NCBI GenBank assembly: GCA_000310025.1
Contig: FN649727.1
Coordinates: 5,784,537 to 5,848,536 of the forward strand
From: Ectocarpus siliculosus
Lineage: Eukaryota; Sar; Phaeophyceae; Ectocarpales; Ectocarpaceae
DNA length: 64,000 nucleotides
Direction of reading: 5' to 3'
The notes below the pieces were generated by a model. It was given only the letters and a program-made list of their open reading frames with translations, ran no database searches and had not been told where the DNA came from. Shown here in pieces: positions 12,459-37,132 of the stretch (position 1 is the first letter of the stretch; each line of letters begins with the position of its first letter). Made by a program: the position numbers and the translations under genes.

Positions 12459-14523
12459 GTAGTCGTGTTTGTTTTCTCTTTTGTCGGTTTTTGGTGTTTG
12501 GGTTTAGTCCATGGCCGCGCCTCCTCGGTTACTTATGTTGGGATTTATGTCCAAATGTCCAAGCCTTGTTGCGTTTCGGCCTGTTTGGGTCTGTCTGTCC
12601 TTAGTGGTCGGACGCGGGCGAAAACGTGGGTTGCACCTTTCGTCGTGAGTTCTGTTGCAACGAGCCGTAAGAGCTTCCGGCCGGGCCGGCGAGTACTTGA
12701 TGGGATCGACGCATGTATCGATTCTGGGACGTAGACGACAGCTGCCTATACAGCAGTTCGAGGCAATACAAACCCTTGAGTTGCCTTGTTCCCCCTCCCT
12801 AAAATACGAGCATGGTCACTGCGTCGCGTTGGTCATGTACCGCGGAAGTTGCTTGTGGCCTGTCGGACGAAGGGTTCCCGCCGACAACGTCAAATCTCAA
12901 CGACCCCCCCTGCTGCTCGTGGTGGTGGTGGTGGTCCCTCTCTCGTGACAGGAACCCCCTCGAGGACCTCGATGACTAGCGCCAAGTGTGGCCAAGTGTG
13001 GCGGTATTTGGCTGGCAGCACTGATGGAGGCGCTGCGAGAGCGTCGTTGTGGCGAGAGCAGCAATGGCATTTTGTGGTTCGTTGTACAACAAGACTGCAC
13101 GGCGAGATGCTGTTCCTGGGAGTTGATGTTTGCTCTCTGCGAAAGCCGCCACGCTCTGCGTGTCTTGCGTGCAGCACTGGGCGGGCGTTAGCTACAGACG
13201 CACGGTTTGCCAAGAGGTCTGCTTCTGTGTGTTAAGAGACAGAACTGGTGGGGTGACCCAGTGCTCGAAGACACGGGATGGGAGGAGTAGAGAGGGCACC
13301 TTGCGTCCGCGTACACGAGATGCGAAGAACCAATAAAAGAAAAGCCTACAGCAGCAGCCCGTGGAAACATTCAGGTTACCGTCGGGCAACCCTGCCGCGG
13401 CTCAGGCACGGCCGCCAAAGGAAAAATACAAGCTTCCTCAGGCACTACTATACTGCAAAGGGAAGCGAGGGGTGGGGGGGGAGAGGAGAAGCTTCCCCAG
13501 AGGTTCGGTTCGGTTGCAGCCCGAATTTTGTTCCGCTCTACGTACGTGGAAACGTATAAAATATACATACGCCCCGCTTCGTGCCGCGACAAGAAAGTCT
13601 TGACAGCTTGCTGCCATAGGTTTAAAATAATCGACCAAGATATGTACAAACTACGTTTGGATGGGTGTGAAAATCACCATCGATCCAAAACCGAAACACA
13701 GCCGCCCCCCGGAGAGTTTCACCTCCCTGCCTACCTACCAAGTGCTTTCGCCCCAAACACGTTTCCTTCTTCCTATTTCCGCACGCTCCCGTCAGAGCGT
13801 TAGGGCAAGACACTCCTCTACAAGACCCCCGCTACTCAATGTACTACCATTGAAGCCGGCAAGCGTGAAGACAAAAAACCACACACATCGAACCTGTCTA
13901 CACGTCAACCAACCCTCGACTATGTGTCCACACTTATCCCCGCACCTGTTAACCTTTACAAGGGAACCGGCGCCACGTGCTTGTGCTTGTGCGTGTGCTG
14001 TCCTGTATCACAACACAACACCACCGCCCTCGCTCGCTCGCCCGTTCACCATCACCATCAACTGAACAAAATCCTCACCATGCCAGCCACCCGAAACTCG
14101 CTCGAGGCTAGTCGATGGGGCTACGAGGCACAACATTAGCTAGGTCGGACACAAGTTTCGGCTCACGGGGTGAGAGAGGTGGGGAGAGGGATCTCACCCG
14201 CGTGTGCGCGCGTGCATGGTACTAGCTTGCCGCCGACAACAAACAACAAAGCTACCACCAGCTCAAGCAAGGGAGGGGACATCATTTGCCACAGGCGCGC
14301 TATCTTCTTCGTCCATGTCGAGACATAACCAAACGAGAAACGCCACGTTTACGCACGTGAGGCCTACAGCAGTACCGCTGTCACGCCCCCCGAGGCTCAA
14401 CACATGGCATGACAAGCCGACGACACACATACAAGCTGCCTTCCTCGCCATGCGCTTCAAAAGCGAAGGTCATTCACGTCCACGATTGCGCGGCCAGGTA
14501 GGCTGGAGGGGGGGAGGGTTGTT
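12459..14523. other. Tail-to-tail intergenic region (CacyBP / cysteine protease)
   Basis: About 2 kb between convergent stop codons. It should contain both 3' UTRs. I see no exon with family similarity and no structured repeat here, only short C- and G-runs such as those near 12905 and 13476. Confidence 0.45.
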
Positions 14524-27009
<12,486 letters not shown>

Positions 27010-27240
27010 CTCTACTCGCCAAGGAGTCACTTCAGTAGTCAGTAGGAGCGAAAGTGTGGGTCAGGCTTGCTCACCCCAACCTTGCTTCGTCGTCGGCACC
27101 GCTCCGTGGTTTTAAATTTGGCAACCGCCCACCCCCTCCCGTAATACTTCATCCCCCCAGAAAGCGCGCACCATTTCACCACACACAGCAGCCCCCGCAG
27201 CACTTAGTGTGGCCGCCGGCAAGGGTACGTGCCGCTGAAC
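27010..27240. promoter_or_regulatory. Compact divergent promoter region, protease / PHD-AP2 gene
   Basis: Only 231 bp separate the protease start (ATG at 27009, minus) from the PHD-AP2 start (ATG at 27241, plus). Both 5' UTRs and both core promoters, or one bidirectional promoter, must fit here unless upstream non-coding exons exist. An AT-rich block tggttttaaatttggca lies at about 27107-27123, flanked by C-rich tracts. No canonical element is otherwise evident. Confidence 0.5.
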
Positions 27241-30200
27241 ATGGACGTGGCAGCCTCCCAGCCCCCGAGCCACCACGGGACCGCGGCGCCAACGCGATCT
27301 TCGCCGCCGAAGCCTACAACGGTGAGTACGAACAAAATCACACAAAAAAAATTAGCGCCCTCTCTCTCCACTGCATAATCTACATATGCATACGGCAGCA
27401 GACTGCTGTCCATCTGATTTCGAACGTCTCTCGTCGTGCAAGAGTTTATTCATTTTACACACACTTTGCACTAAAGTACCCTCGGGCGTACCGCCGTGGT
27501 TTGGCGTAGGGTAGCGGGTTTCGTCCGCACATTTCTGCAGAGATGACGGTGGAGATTTTTGAGTTTCTCGCACGCGAACGGCTACAACTCTCGGCTCACG
27601 ACTCCAAAGTCGAAAGTCGTTTCGGTGTATCGATCGCGTTCGTTCACAATGACTCGACGAGAGGGGAATTTACGCCGCCGGACAGGCGAGCGTACTGATT
27701 TCGGCCGCCGGCTGTTGGGGCCTGGTCCGAGCAGCCGAGCGCCTGCAGCAGGTTGCTTGACATACGAAGCGCTGGTGCTGTAGAGAACAAATGTTGACGT
27801 TTACGTAGGGGGGGGGGAGATGGTTTAGTGAGAAGCGAAGCATTTACGATGATGTGCAATAATCGCAGCAGTCGTCGACGAGGGTTCATATTGAAATCGT
27901 CTGAAAAAACGTTCGCATTTTCGAACCCCTCACTCACTCACGTGAAAACGAATACTGTACTGTAGGTTCTCCCCTTCCCCTCCCCTCTGCACTTCATTTC
28001 CTCTACCGGTGCTTCCTCTTCAGCGGGCGAGAGAAAAATGTAGACTCACGACTGCTGATGATGCTGTTGCTGCTGCCTGTTCTCGACAGCCCGCACATCT
28101 GTTTCACAGGAAATTTCGGGGCACAGCTGTACTTGACCTTCGAGATAAACGGCTGCCCTCCCTTGCATACCGCCAGTACAAGTAAAACAGCACTACTTAG
28201 CCGAATCGTCTGTTTGCTGCTGCAACCCCCCACGTCAGTTTGCCCGCGTCTGTGACTGCCACCATGGAGCCAGTACGGTGGCAAGAGCTCCTGCCAACGG
28301 CGATCACGTAAAACGAATTGCGGCGGTATCACCTAGACTAACTATGCAAGGTCTTGCGTGTTTTCATTCTCCTCACGACCCTGCTGGTGTTTCACCACCA
28401 CAACCACCACCACCACCACCACCACCACCAGCCGCGGCAGGTAGTCGGCACAACCAGAGCTTCTCGCTCAAACAACAACAACAGCAGCAACGGCGGCAAA
28501 ACGCCGCTGGCGACAACGGCGACGACGCGCAAGAAGGGAGCAGCCACAATAGTGGCAGTAGCGGCGGCGGCGGCGGCTGCATCAGCGGCGGCAGCAGCAG
28601 CAGCATTAGGCGTGGGCGGTGGCAATGGCGGCGGTGGCGGCGGCGGCGTAAGCGCTGTTCCCGGAGGCGGCGGGGGGGCGGTTAAAAAACGCGATAGCGC
28701 CAAGAAGGGCGGTGCCGAGAGCCCGCGAGGGGCACGAGGAGGCGCGAGCGGGGTAAACGGTGGGAGCGGGAGCGGGAGCGGCAACGCCTCCGGCGTTTCG
28801 CGGAAGAGGGTACGCGTGAGGGACGAGAAGCTCGGCGAGTTCGCGGTTCTGTTGGCACCATACGAAGGAGGTGAGGGGAGGAGGGAGCTCTTCCGCGTGT
28901 CTTTTTTGTCTCCCCCGGACAAGTAGTGCGATACAAGGGAGCTGGTCTCAAAGAGAAAGACCGGGTCGCACGATGCCTTTTCGCCATGAGGGCAACTGGT
29001 TTTTTGGTGTTTTGGGGTCTTGCTTTGCTTCGCATTGCCGTCGCGGAGACGAGAATTCCCGCCGGGGCGGCTAGCCTTGGGTGCTTGGTGACCACCGGTG
29101 GTTTGGCTGGGCATGCCAGAGGCACTGCTGTACAATGGTGGAACGGACATGTTGTTGTGCTGCTGTACAACGGCAGAGACGAGACGCCAGCCGCCTTAAA
29201 GTCTTCTCCTCCCCGCCCCTTATGCCAACCCGGAAGAGCACTACTGGAATTCGATGGCATACCCTGCTCGGCATCTTGGTGCTGCTGCGAACTGAAATCC
29301 TGAAATCAGAGCTAGCAGGCACGGAATTGTGTGCTCTTCGGCTTAATCTGTGCCAGCCGTTCATCTCCCGGGAGCAACGCGCGCGCGCAAAATCCACGTT
29401 TTATGTTTGCTGAATCCTGAAATATGTCTCCCTAACGCTCCGTCTCCCCCCCCCGTCCTTCGCCGCCCCGCCCCTATTTCTACAACAACGACCGACCAGA
29501 CCACAACGATATCTGCGAGATATGCGACAAGGGCGGGGACCTCCTGTGCTGCGACTTTTGTAACCTGGTAGGTGGCCTTGCGTTTTGCTCTGTTGCGCAG
29601 GGAGAGGCGCTACACAGCAGCAGCAATGAAAGTCACCACACGCAGACATGATAGATGCAGGGTTGGGTGGCAAGACGTTTCCTGTTAGGCCTTTCAGGCA
29701 TCGTGGATGGCGTCGGGCTTTAGCATTGGGGCAAGAACGCCTCGTCAGCACCAGCAAAACCCCCTCAGAGTCGTCCAGCCTCGTTCCGTGTTGCGCCCCA
29801 TCACCGTCACTGTCTGCGCCAGCTTGTGACTGAACATGTGTGCGTGACTCCCCCCAAGTCCGAACGGCGAGTCGATATGCACTTCGTTCGTTTGATACTC
29901 TTCAATCTGTTCACGCTCGTGCCTACGCGTGCTTCCGGCGCACGTCTCGCTCGGCGTATTTTCGCGACAACCGGCTGTCCGTGGCGGTCCGTCTCCGTGC
30001 TAGTGGTGGTGTTGTTGGCCCGCCTTGTCCCCCCTGCTACGTGGAGTAGACTATTCGACGCCTCTTATCTGATAATCTGAGTGTGCTGTGCGGGCGGGCG
30101 GGTGTGGGCTCCCTCTTTGATCCCCGTGTCGATGTTGTTTTTGTTGCAGGTTTACCACTTGTGCTGCGTGACGCCAAAGCTGACCGAGGTAAGAACACAG

Positions 30201-33025
30201 AAAAACACCGCAGCGGCTTCGTGTTAGCCGCAAGTGCTGTTTTTGTGCTTCGTAGTAATTTGTCGTGGGTGGGAGGAGGCTCGCTGGCGTGAAAGTCAGA
30301 TGCTGTCCTACGGCCTCGATACGTTCGGTGACCGTCTTCTGTCAACCATATGATAAGGGCACAGGCGTGGTTGGCGGAGACTCCCTAGTTCTCACCAACG
30401 GTACGGTAGCTTTTCGACTATGCCGGCATCAACGACTGCACAGACTATTTCCAAACTTACCTTTTTGCGCGAAGCGCTTGGTGGAGTAGTTGGGTGGTCG
30501 TTTTTGAAAGCTCGCTTTTTCTTCCCAAGGTGGAGAGTCTTGCGCGAGAATTCCACCTCGCGCGCGTGACCAATAAACGGGCTGCGTTTCTTGTTGTACG
30601 CGGCGCGCATCTTCGGTCGGCGTGTCAAGGGGGAGGGCATAAAGCCCGGCGACATGCAGAATGACGTTCGTTTCTGTCTACAATGTATCTGTTGGAGAAT
30701 GTGCGTAAAATATATCATCCTGTTACACTTCCTGTTACACTTCCTGTGTTCTCCCCTTTGTTTCGCCTGGCAGCTTCCGGACGAAGATCTTTGGATGTGC
30801 CCGGCGTGCACGGCGGAGGTTACCAGCCGTCAGGTGCATGCGGTGTGCGGGATCCGTTCCTGTCTTGACGCTGTTTTCGGCATGCTGTTTTGCTGTATCT
30901 CCGAGTCCGTCCGTTTTCCAGGGAGAGTGTAGTGCCAGACTTGCGTCTACGCCATATCGCTGTGTAGGAATAGGTCGTGAGGTTCTCGCTGACGAAGGGC
31001 GAAGGACGTCAAACGTGGTGCGCGTCCTGTCTGACGCTGGCAAGAAAGTTTGCTGCTGTTGTGTTTTTTCACCTCACGCACTCCGCGATACATACACGCC
31101 TGACGCGACCTCCTCTCACGAGCAACAAGCACACCACCTCTCAGAAACACGCCATCAATTTTTGCCTTCATCTTGGCACTCCCTCCCCAGATCGCTAAGC
31201 GGCGGCGACTGGAGGACGGAGGGCGGTCGACGTCGCCGGGTCCGGGAGGGTCGGGTCGACATCACGGACAAGAGAGGGTCCGAGGCTACCAAGGAGTGAA
31301 GGCCGAAAACGACGCGTTCCGAGCCTTTGTGCTGTACAAGAACCAGACCATGGACATTGGCCTTTTCCCCACGGCCCAAGCGGCGGCGCGGGCCTACGAC
31401 CGCAAGGTGCGGGGGGGGGGGTCCCGGCGGACAAGAAGATGGACGCTAGTTTTGCGGCGCTGGCAGTGCTGTTGTCGGCGCTGGCATTGCTGCTGTCGAG
31501 AGTATGTGCTGATAGTGTAAGCACATCCGTTGCACGTTCTTCTTCGTATGTTTGTGTTTGACTACACGACTCGCTGCTGCTCGATGTTAGTCCCTCGCTT
31601 CTCCATGGCTTGACCTTGACGCCCGTGTCTTTGTGTACGAATCCTCGTGGTAGCCCCCCATCCCACCCCACCCCACCCACGATGGCTAGCTTTCGTTCCG
31701 CCCAACAAGGCTGAGCTGCGCGTGATCCTTCCAACCATTTACTGCTTTGCAACAGAATTTCACCTCTTCGCGCGTTCGTTCTCGCTCCCCTCCTGCATGA
31801 ATTTCCTACAAACCACCTCCCGGGCTCTCTCTCTCTCTCTCTCTCTTGGTGGTTGTTTCGATGGACCGACACTTCTCTCATTGTTTGCGCTTGCCCGCTC
31901 TTTGCCGCAAACACTGATAAAAGGCTCTGAGTCTATTCGGCGACGCGGCGGTCTGCAACTTCCCAGCGGACGAGCAGGTCGAGGTGGAAGGGGTCGCCAC
32001 AGATGGAACCACGGTCAAGGTAAGCATGCATGATACTTTCGCTGTTGTACGGGTGCATAACAAATGACGGCGAGTAGGCATGCATGCAAACTTTCGCTGC
32101 CTGGTCGAGTACTCTTACCTTCCACGTTCGTATCGGTGCTTTCTTGAGTTGGCATGCGTTGACACTGAATTGTTCGAACGGTCGACGTGAGGGGAAACCA
32201 GGCATTACCTCGTCAGTAGTGCCAGGTGTTTGGAGACTGCATTCGGGATCTGACTTGTTGGCTTGACTTGGCTTGCCTCTCCTTCCTTTCCCTCTGGGCG
32301 GACCTTGCCGTTCCTGTGGGGCGCGGCGTTGCTCATGGGAAAAAACAAAAACAGGGCGTGGTGCGGAGCTTTCACCAGTGGCGGGCTGAGATGCAGTGGG
32401 GAAACAAGAAGCGGCACCTGGGATTTTTCGAACGACGTGAGCTTCCTTTGCGCTGACATTAACCTGTCCAAGGATACAGTCAGTACGACTTAGGTTGCGC
32501 GGCAGCACCAGCTTCCACCTCGAAGCCAAGCAAGGGCTCCGATTTTTCCGATTGTTTGCGCTCATTGGTGGCCCACACCCACCACGCCAGTTTGCGCTGT
32601 TGTTTTGACTGCCGATAACCGTCGTTTGGTTGTTCACAAAACCGCATTTGCATACCTGTTCTTGATTTTTGTTTTGTGTCTCTTGCGCGCTACCTGCCAC
32701 CCCCCCCCCCCCCCCCCCCNNNNNNNNNNNNNNNNNNNNNNNNNNNNNNNNNNNNNNNNNNNNNNNNNNNNNNNNNNNNNNNNNNNNNNNNNNNNNNNNN
32801 NNNNNNNNNNNNNNNNNNNAGTTTGGGGTGGGGGGGCACCCCCATTTCCCCCCGGAAACCCAACAAGGGGTTCGATTTTTTCGGTTTTTTGGGGCAAAGG
32901 GGGGCCCCCCCCCCCCCCCCCCGTTTGGGGTGTTTTTTTGAACCCCCAAAACCCGTGTTTGGTTTTTCCAAAAACCCCCTTTGCAACCCCTTTTTTTATT
33001 TTTTTTTTGGGTTTTTGGGGGGCCT

Positions 33026-33056
<31 letters not shown>

Positions 33057-36000
33057 GTGTTCATGTGATCTCCCGCGTCCCCCAAGTGGAGCATGCCTCG
33101 CAAGCGTACAACCGAGCCGCCCTGTACATGAACGGGCCGGAGACCCCTCTCAACCCAACCAAGGAAGGGTACGTGCCCCCGCCTCTCACCGAACGGTCTG
33201 TGAGGGTGCCGAGGAACAAGTTGTTCGTGCAGCAGCTCCCCCTGCCGCTCATTGCGCAGGCGCAGGTATGTGGGCCGGGCGGAGGCCTCATCCATACAAA
33301 TCCAACACCTGGTGCTTTCTTACAAAACGGAGATGCGACAGAGGGAGAAACAGTGCGCTTTGAATGTCAAAACGGAGGTCGACGTCTACTGCACCCACGT
33401 ACCGTGTTGTGCCGCGTTTTGCGGTGGTGTTGGCGTATTCATCACCTTCAAGGGGCTCGCTTCGGGCTTGTTCTCCTCTTTGACGCCTTCTCGGAAGGCG
33501 TCGATGACGGTCTTGGTGTGGCTTCAGTCGGGAGCTTTTGGGGGGGTCGTTTTGTCGGGGGGCTAGACCAATGAGCCTACGCGCACACGTATTGCTTGGT
33601 CGAAGGTCGTGGTGCTGTCAAACGCCTCCCCCCCCCCCCATTCCGGTGTCATACCTGTACGTGGAGAACACCGGGGCACCACGGAATCATTGCACAACAT
33701 CGGGCACCGCGGAATCATTGCACAGCAGTTTCTATCGAGAATTTTTCCTTACCTCTGTCCCTTGACCCTTGGTTCGTGCCTGGCAACTGCCGCCCTTCAG
33801 GTCGAAGGAGCCAACAACAGCGCGGAGTTCATCCGACGCAGGCAGCAGATGCGGGGCAAGTACCACTCCCCGCTGGTCGGCGACAACCACCAAGTGTCAC
33901 GCTTGCCGCCGTTGCCGCCACCGTCGACGCCCCGGGCCAGCAGGATCCGGTCCGTTGCCTGTGCTGCTGCTGCTGCTGCTGCTGCACCTTCCTCGGCGGG
34001 GGAGGCCGCAATGTCGCCGCTTGGTGCGACCGTGGCCGCTGCTCCCGGCGGGCTTACAAGCGAAAGCAGGGTTAAGGGTAGTGGGACGGCTTGCGTTGAC
34101 CTGCCGGAGGCACTGCGAGTGCAAGTGTCCTCGAAGTTGGTCATCTCGCAAGCGGTGGCCGCTCCTGCTGCTGCTGCTGCTGCCCTTCCCGCCGTTGTAG
34201 GAACTGTGACGTACTCCCCCGTTGCTTCTGCTGTTGCTTCGCAAGCTGTGGCTGGCAAAGGGAAGGGGCGTGCTACCGCGGCCGCGAACGACACAGTGGG
34301 GTGTCCGCCGGCAAGTAAGCCGCCACCGCCGACGGCGGTAGTAGCATCGTGCGCAGAAAGCCTTCCGGAAGCGGCAGCTGGTGCCGAGACTGCTTTCACG
34401 ACCAACAGTGCTACTGTTCTGGCAGCTTCTTCATCGGCTGGCGTCGCTAAGCCTCCGGCTGCTGCTGAGGACGGCGTGTCCAAACCCCCGGCTGCGTGTG
34501 TTGCAGCTACGGCGTTGACCAGCCCACCGAGAGGGCTTACAAAGGCGGTCAATTCGACGGGCGACGGCACGGTGCTGGCCAATCGGGGGGAGATGATGAT
34601 GCTTGACTGGGAAAGGCCATCGCGAAGCCAACTCGCGGACTCGATGGAGGTTGATAACCGTCCGGGCTTGGATGAGGCGGCGGCGAACACGGCGGTATCT
34701 GCGGCGACGCCACCTCCAGCAGACGTGTCCCGCATGAAAGCGGAAGATGGGAGCGTCGTCATCACGGCTGGCACCACCACCACCACCGTCAGCGAGGCAT
34801 CCCTGAAGGCTCTATATCCGGCAGCGGCGGCGGCGGCGGCGGCGGTGGCGGCTGAGGCATCTCGTAGCCAGATCCCTGCCGGAGGTTGCGAAACGTTCAC
34901 ATGGGGCCAAACTAAACCAACGGAAGCGGAAGCGTCCGTTGCGCCACCATCGACCCCACGGAGAGCTTCCGCAGAAAGCGAAGGGGGCGGCGGGTCGCGG
35001 AGCGCTGACTATCGCCCTGTTACGGGGTGGGAGAGGACGACTTTGATGCGGGCTCCGTCCCCACCCGCTCCCTCGCCGCCGCAGTCGTCTTTGCCCGTCA
35101 AGGGTACCCCAGTACTAGCTTCTTCAGGCGTAACGAGGGGACAAGCAGGCGTCGGCGCCGCAGAGACCGCAAGCTTGGCGATGAAGCCACTGCGGTCGGC
35201 AGTGGCATCGGCTACGCCGGCGTCGTCATCGGTGACACCACCGGCACGTTCTCCTAGCCCGAACGCCGCAGGCCGGAAGCGAAGACTGGGCGCTGGAGGA
35301 GGAGGAGGAGGCTGTTCAGCCAGCGGGAGTGGAAATGGAGTAACAGGTCCGGGAACAAGCAGCAGTAGCAGCAGCAGCAGCGGTAGTGGTAGCAACTGGG
35401 GTAGAGAGGGCGGTACCGGTGCTTTGCCGCCGCCTCCGCCGCCGCCCCCGCCGATCCCCGATCTGTCGTTCGAGGATGTGGCGGAGCTTGTCTGGGACCC
35501 GCGGTCGGGGCCGAAGCCCAGAGGAGCGGCTGAGGCGAGAGGCCCACGAGGGGTCGCTGCGGCCAACCGGTCGCCGTTAGAGCAGGCCATGTGGGACCGG
35601 GACAGCACGCTGCTCGAGCGCGTGGCGCCGGCGCACGCGGAGAAGTCGATGCAGGTCCTCCAGATGCACCGCCACGACGTGGAGAGGGCGGCGCAGATGC
35701 TGACGGTCCGGCACGGGATCCACGTAATGGGACTGTCAAGCGTCCGGACGACCCGCAACAAGCGCGCAGAGCAGCAGCAGCAGCAGCAGCAGTCCCTCCT
35801 GAATCCCGCCGCGAGACCACCGTCGTCGTCGTTCGCCGCCACCGGCGGCAGCAGCGGCAGCAGCGGCGGAGGTGGTGGTGGCGGTGGGAGGAGTAGCGGA
35901 AGAGCTAGCTTTGAAGGTTGGCAGGCAGCGGCAGCGCCGAGAGCGCCGCCCGCGGCCAAGGCTGTCGGGACGGCATCGCCGACTCATGGCGGGGCGTCCG

Positions 36001-37132
36001 GGCCGGGAGGAGGAGGAGGAGGAGCGGTGGCGGCGGCCGGGGGGGCACCGCGATGCGGGAAGAAGGCGGACGCCCAGGGCGTCACGCGCGAGGAGGCGAA
36101 GCTGGCGGGCGACGCTTTCATGCGGCACGGGCGGGACCTGAACGCGGTGCAGAAGACTCTCGGCTGGAAGAGGAGCCGAGTGGTCGAGTACTACTACTGC
36201 GTGTGGAAGTATTCACCGGCGTACCAGGTGGGTTTTTTTAGGGTGGAAGTGGTTGGAATGTAAGGTAGACCGGGAGGGAGAGGAGCGGAGGGCGATTCAT
36301 TTAGACAATGTTGAGTGTGTGCGAAAGAGGAGAGGAAGCGGCCGGTAGACATGCGGTCTAGTGTGGTTCCAAGACCTTCTTTCACATCATGAGCACACTG
36401 CGCTTCACAACTGCAGGAATGTCAGGTTGAATGTGTCCTCAGGCCGCTGCCGTGCGTAGTAAGACCGCCCGACCTCCCGTCTGGTTAATAAATAATAGTT
36501 AGTGGTATGTGGTTTCGTTGCCATACACGCAATGGACACTGAACGCGACGATGAGGGCGAGGGTAGGTCATGGCGAGCATGCTCGCGGACGCTACAAAAG
36601 TTATGAGCAGTTCCTGTCCCTCTCTCCCACCCCGCACGCTCAAAGTCTCTAAATACCAAATATTCAGTGTGTACAGGGGAGCGGAGGGCTCCTGACTCCC
36701 TGTCGTTGATTTCAATTGGCTTGCGGACCATTCGGGTCCTTGTATTATTTTAGTATACCTTTTTGGGTAAGTTACCCTGTCACCACGGGAATCGACCGGT
36801 CAAGTGTTTGATCAGTACGGACAGATGAAGGTGCTGGGTAGAGAGATCGGAACGGTTTTTCATGTGAAGACAAAACAAACATGACGCCTTTCTCCCGACG
36901 CACTCCGCATCGGTGTTCTCGGCGTTGACGTTTGTAGGTGTGGAAGGCTACCCGGCACAAGGCAGGCTTGCCCGGCGTCAGCAAGGGCGCGGGAACTGGT
37001 GGCGCGGGTTCGGGGGTTCACTCCGCGTCCGCCGGCGGGTTGACGGGAGGTGGGATCCTGAACGCGAGCTCCGACGGGATGCGGTGGCGAGGTTCCCGCC
37101 TCCGCACGCTCAAGGCGCCGTCCTCCCAGTGA
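27241..37132 (+). CDS. PHD - AP2 - AP2 - ELM2/SANT-like chromatin or transcription factor
   Basis: Predicted nuclear regulator, 1290 aa. Exons: 27241-27321, 28441-28870, 29500-29567, 30150-30188, 30774-30833, 31191-31406, 31924-32019, 32355-32436, 33087-33265, 33801-36227, 36938-37132; phases agree throughout. Residues 28-170 are low complexity (Asn, Ala, Gly runs). A C4HC3 PHD finger spans about 171-222 (ICEICDKGGDLLCCDFC, VYHLCCV, DLWMCPAC), expected to read histone H3 tails. Two AP2 DNA-binding folds follow: about 256-317 (RGYQGVKAEN, GLFPTAQAAARAYDRK, LSLFGDAAVCNFP) and about 331-375 (GVVRSFHQWRAEMQW, LGFFER, ASQAYNRAALYMNG). A long Ala/Pro/Ser-rich linker leads to an ELM2-like block from about 969 (FEDVAELVWDP, HRHDVERAAQML) and a SANT-like domain at about 1181-1230 (FMRHGRDLNAVQKTLGWKRS, VVEYYYCVWKY). 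ELM2-SANT pairs usually recruit HDAC1/2-type deacetylases. The ELM2 call is weaker than the others. Confidence 0.85.
28393..28432. repeat. CAC/CCA trinucleotide run before exon 2 acceptor
   Basis: A (CAC)n tract of about 40 bp lies immediately upstream of the gcggcag acceptor of PHD-AP2 exon 2. It can serve as part of the acceptor context. Read through in frame it would give a His run, but the spliced model excludes it. Confidence 0.7.
32720..32819. other. Assembly gap of 100 N
   Basis: Exactly 100 undetermined bases, the conventional placeholder for a gap of unknown size. It sits in PHD-AP2 intron 8 (32437-33086), between the two exons that make up the second AP2 domain, after a run of about 20 C. 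Confidence 0.97.
32820..33056. other. Probable low-quality duplicate of 32488-32719
   Basis: The sequence after the gap is dominated by homopolymers, yet follows the sequence before the gap in order: ccggaaacccaacaaggggt mirrors tcgaagccaagcaagggctc, and cgattttttcggttttttgg mirrors cgatttttccgattgtttgc. Later blocks keep the same order down to the terminal C-run. This looks like a poor end-of-read sequence joined as if it were unique, not a biological repeat. Confidence 0.75.
36778..36872 (-). repeat. Dispersed repeat, copy A (inverted)
   Basis: Its reverse complement contains gaaaaaccgttccgatctct, gtccgtactgatc and cggtcgattcccgtgg, which also occur at 57176-57276 and, more diverged, at 52639-52700. 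This copy is in the last intron of the PHD-AP2 gene. The three copies share a start at gtcttcacat. Confidence 0.7.

Noticed and set aside
28354-28926. Independent 190-codon gene starting MRVFILLTTLL
   Set aside because: The His run is the CAC tract before the acceptor at 28441. The downstream part is exon 2 of the PHD-AP2 gene, and the frame leaves by a donor at 28870.
33609-36263. 884-codon frame as a stand-alone ELM2-SANT gene
   Set aside because: A clear acceptor at 33800 and matching phase with the AP2 exons make it exon 10 of the larger gene. The SANT end also needs the exon at 36938. RNA data could still reverse this.
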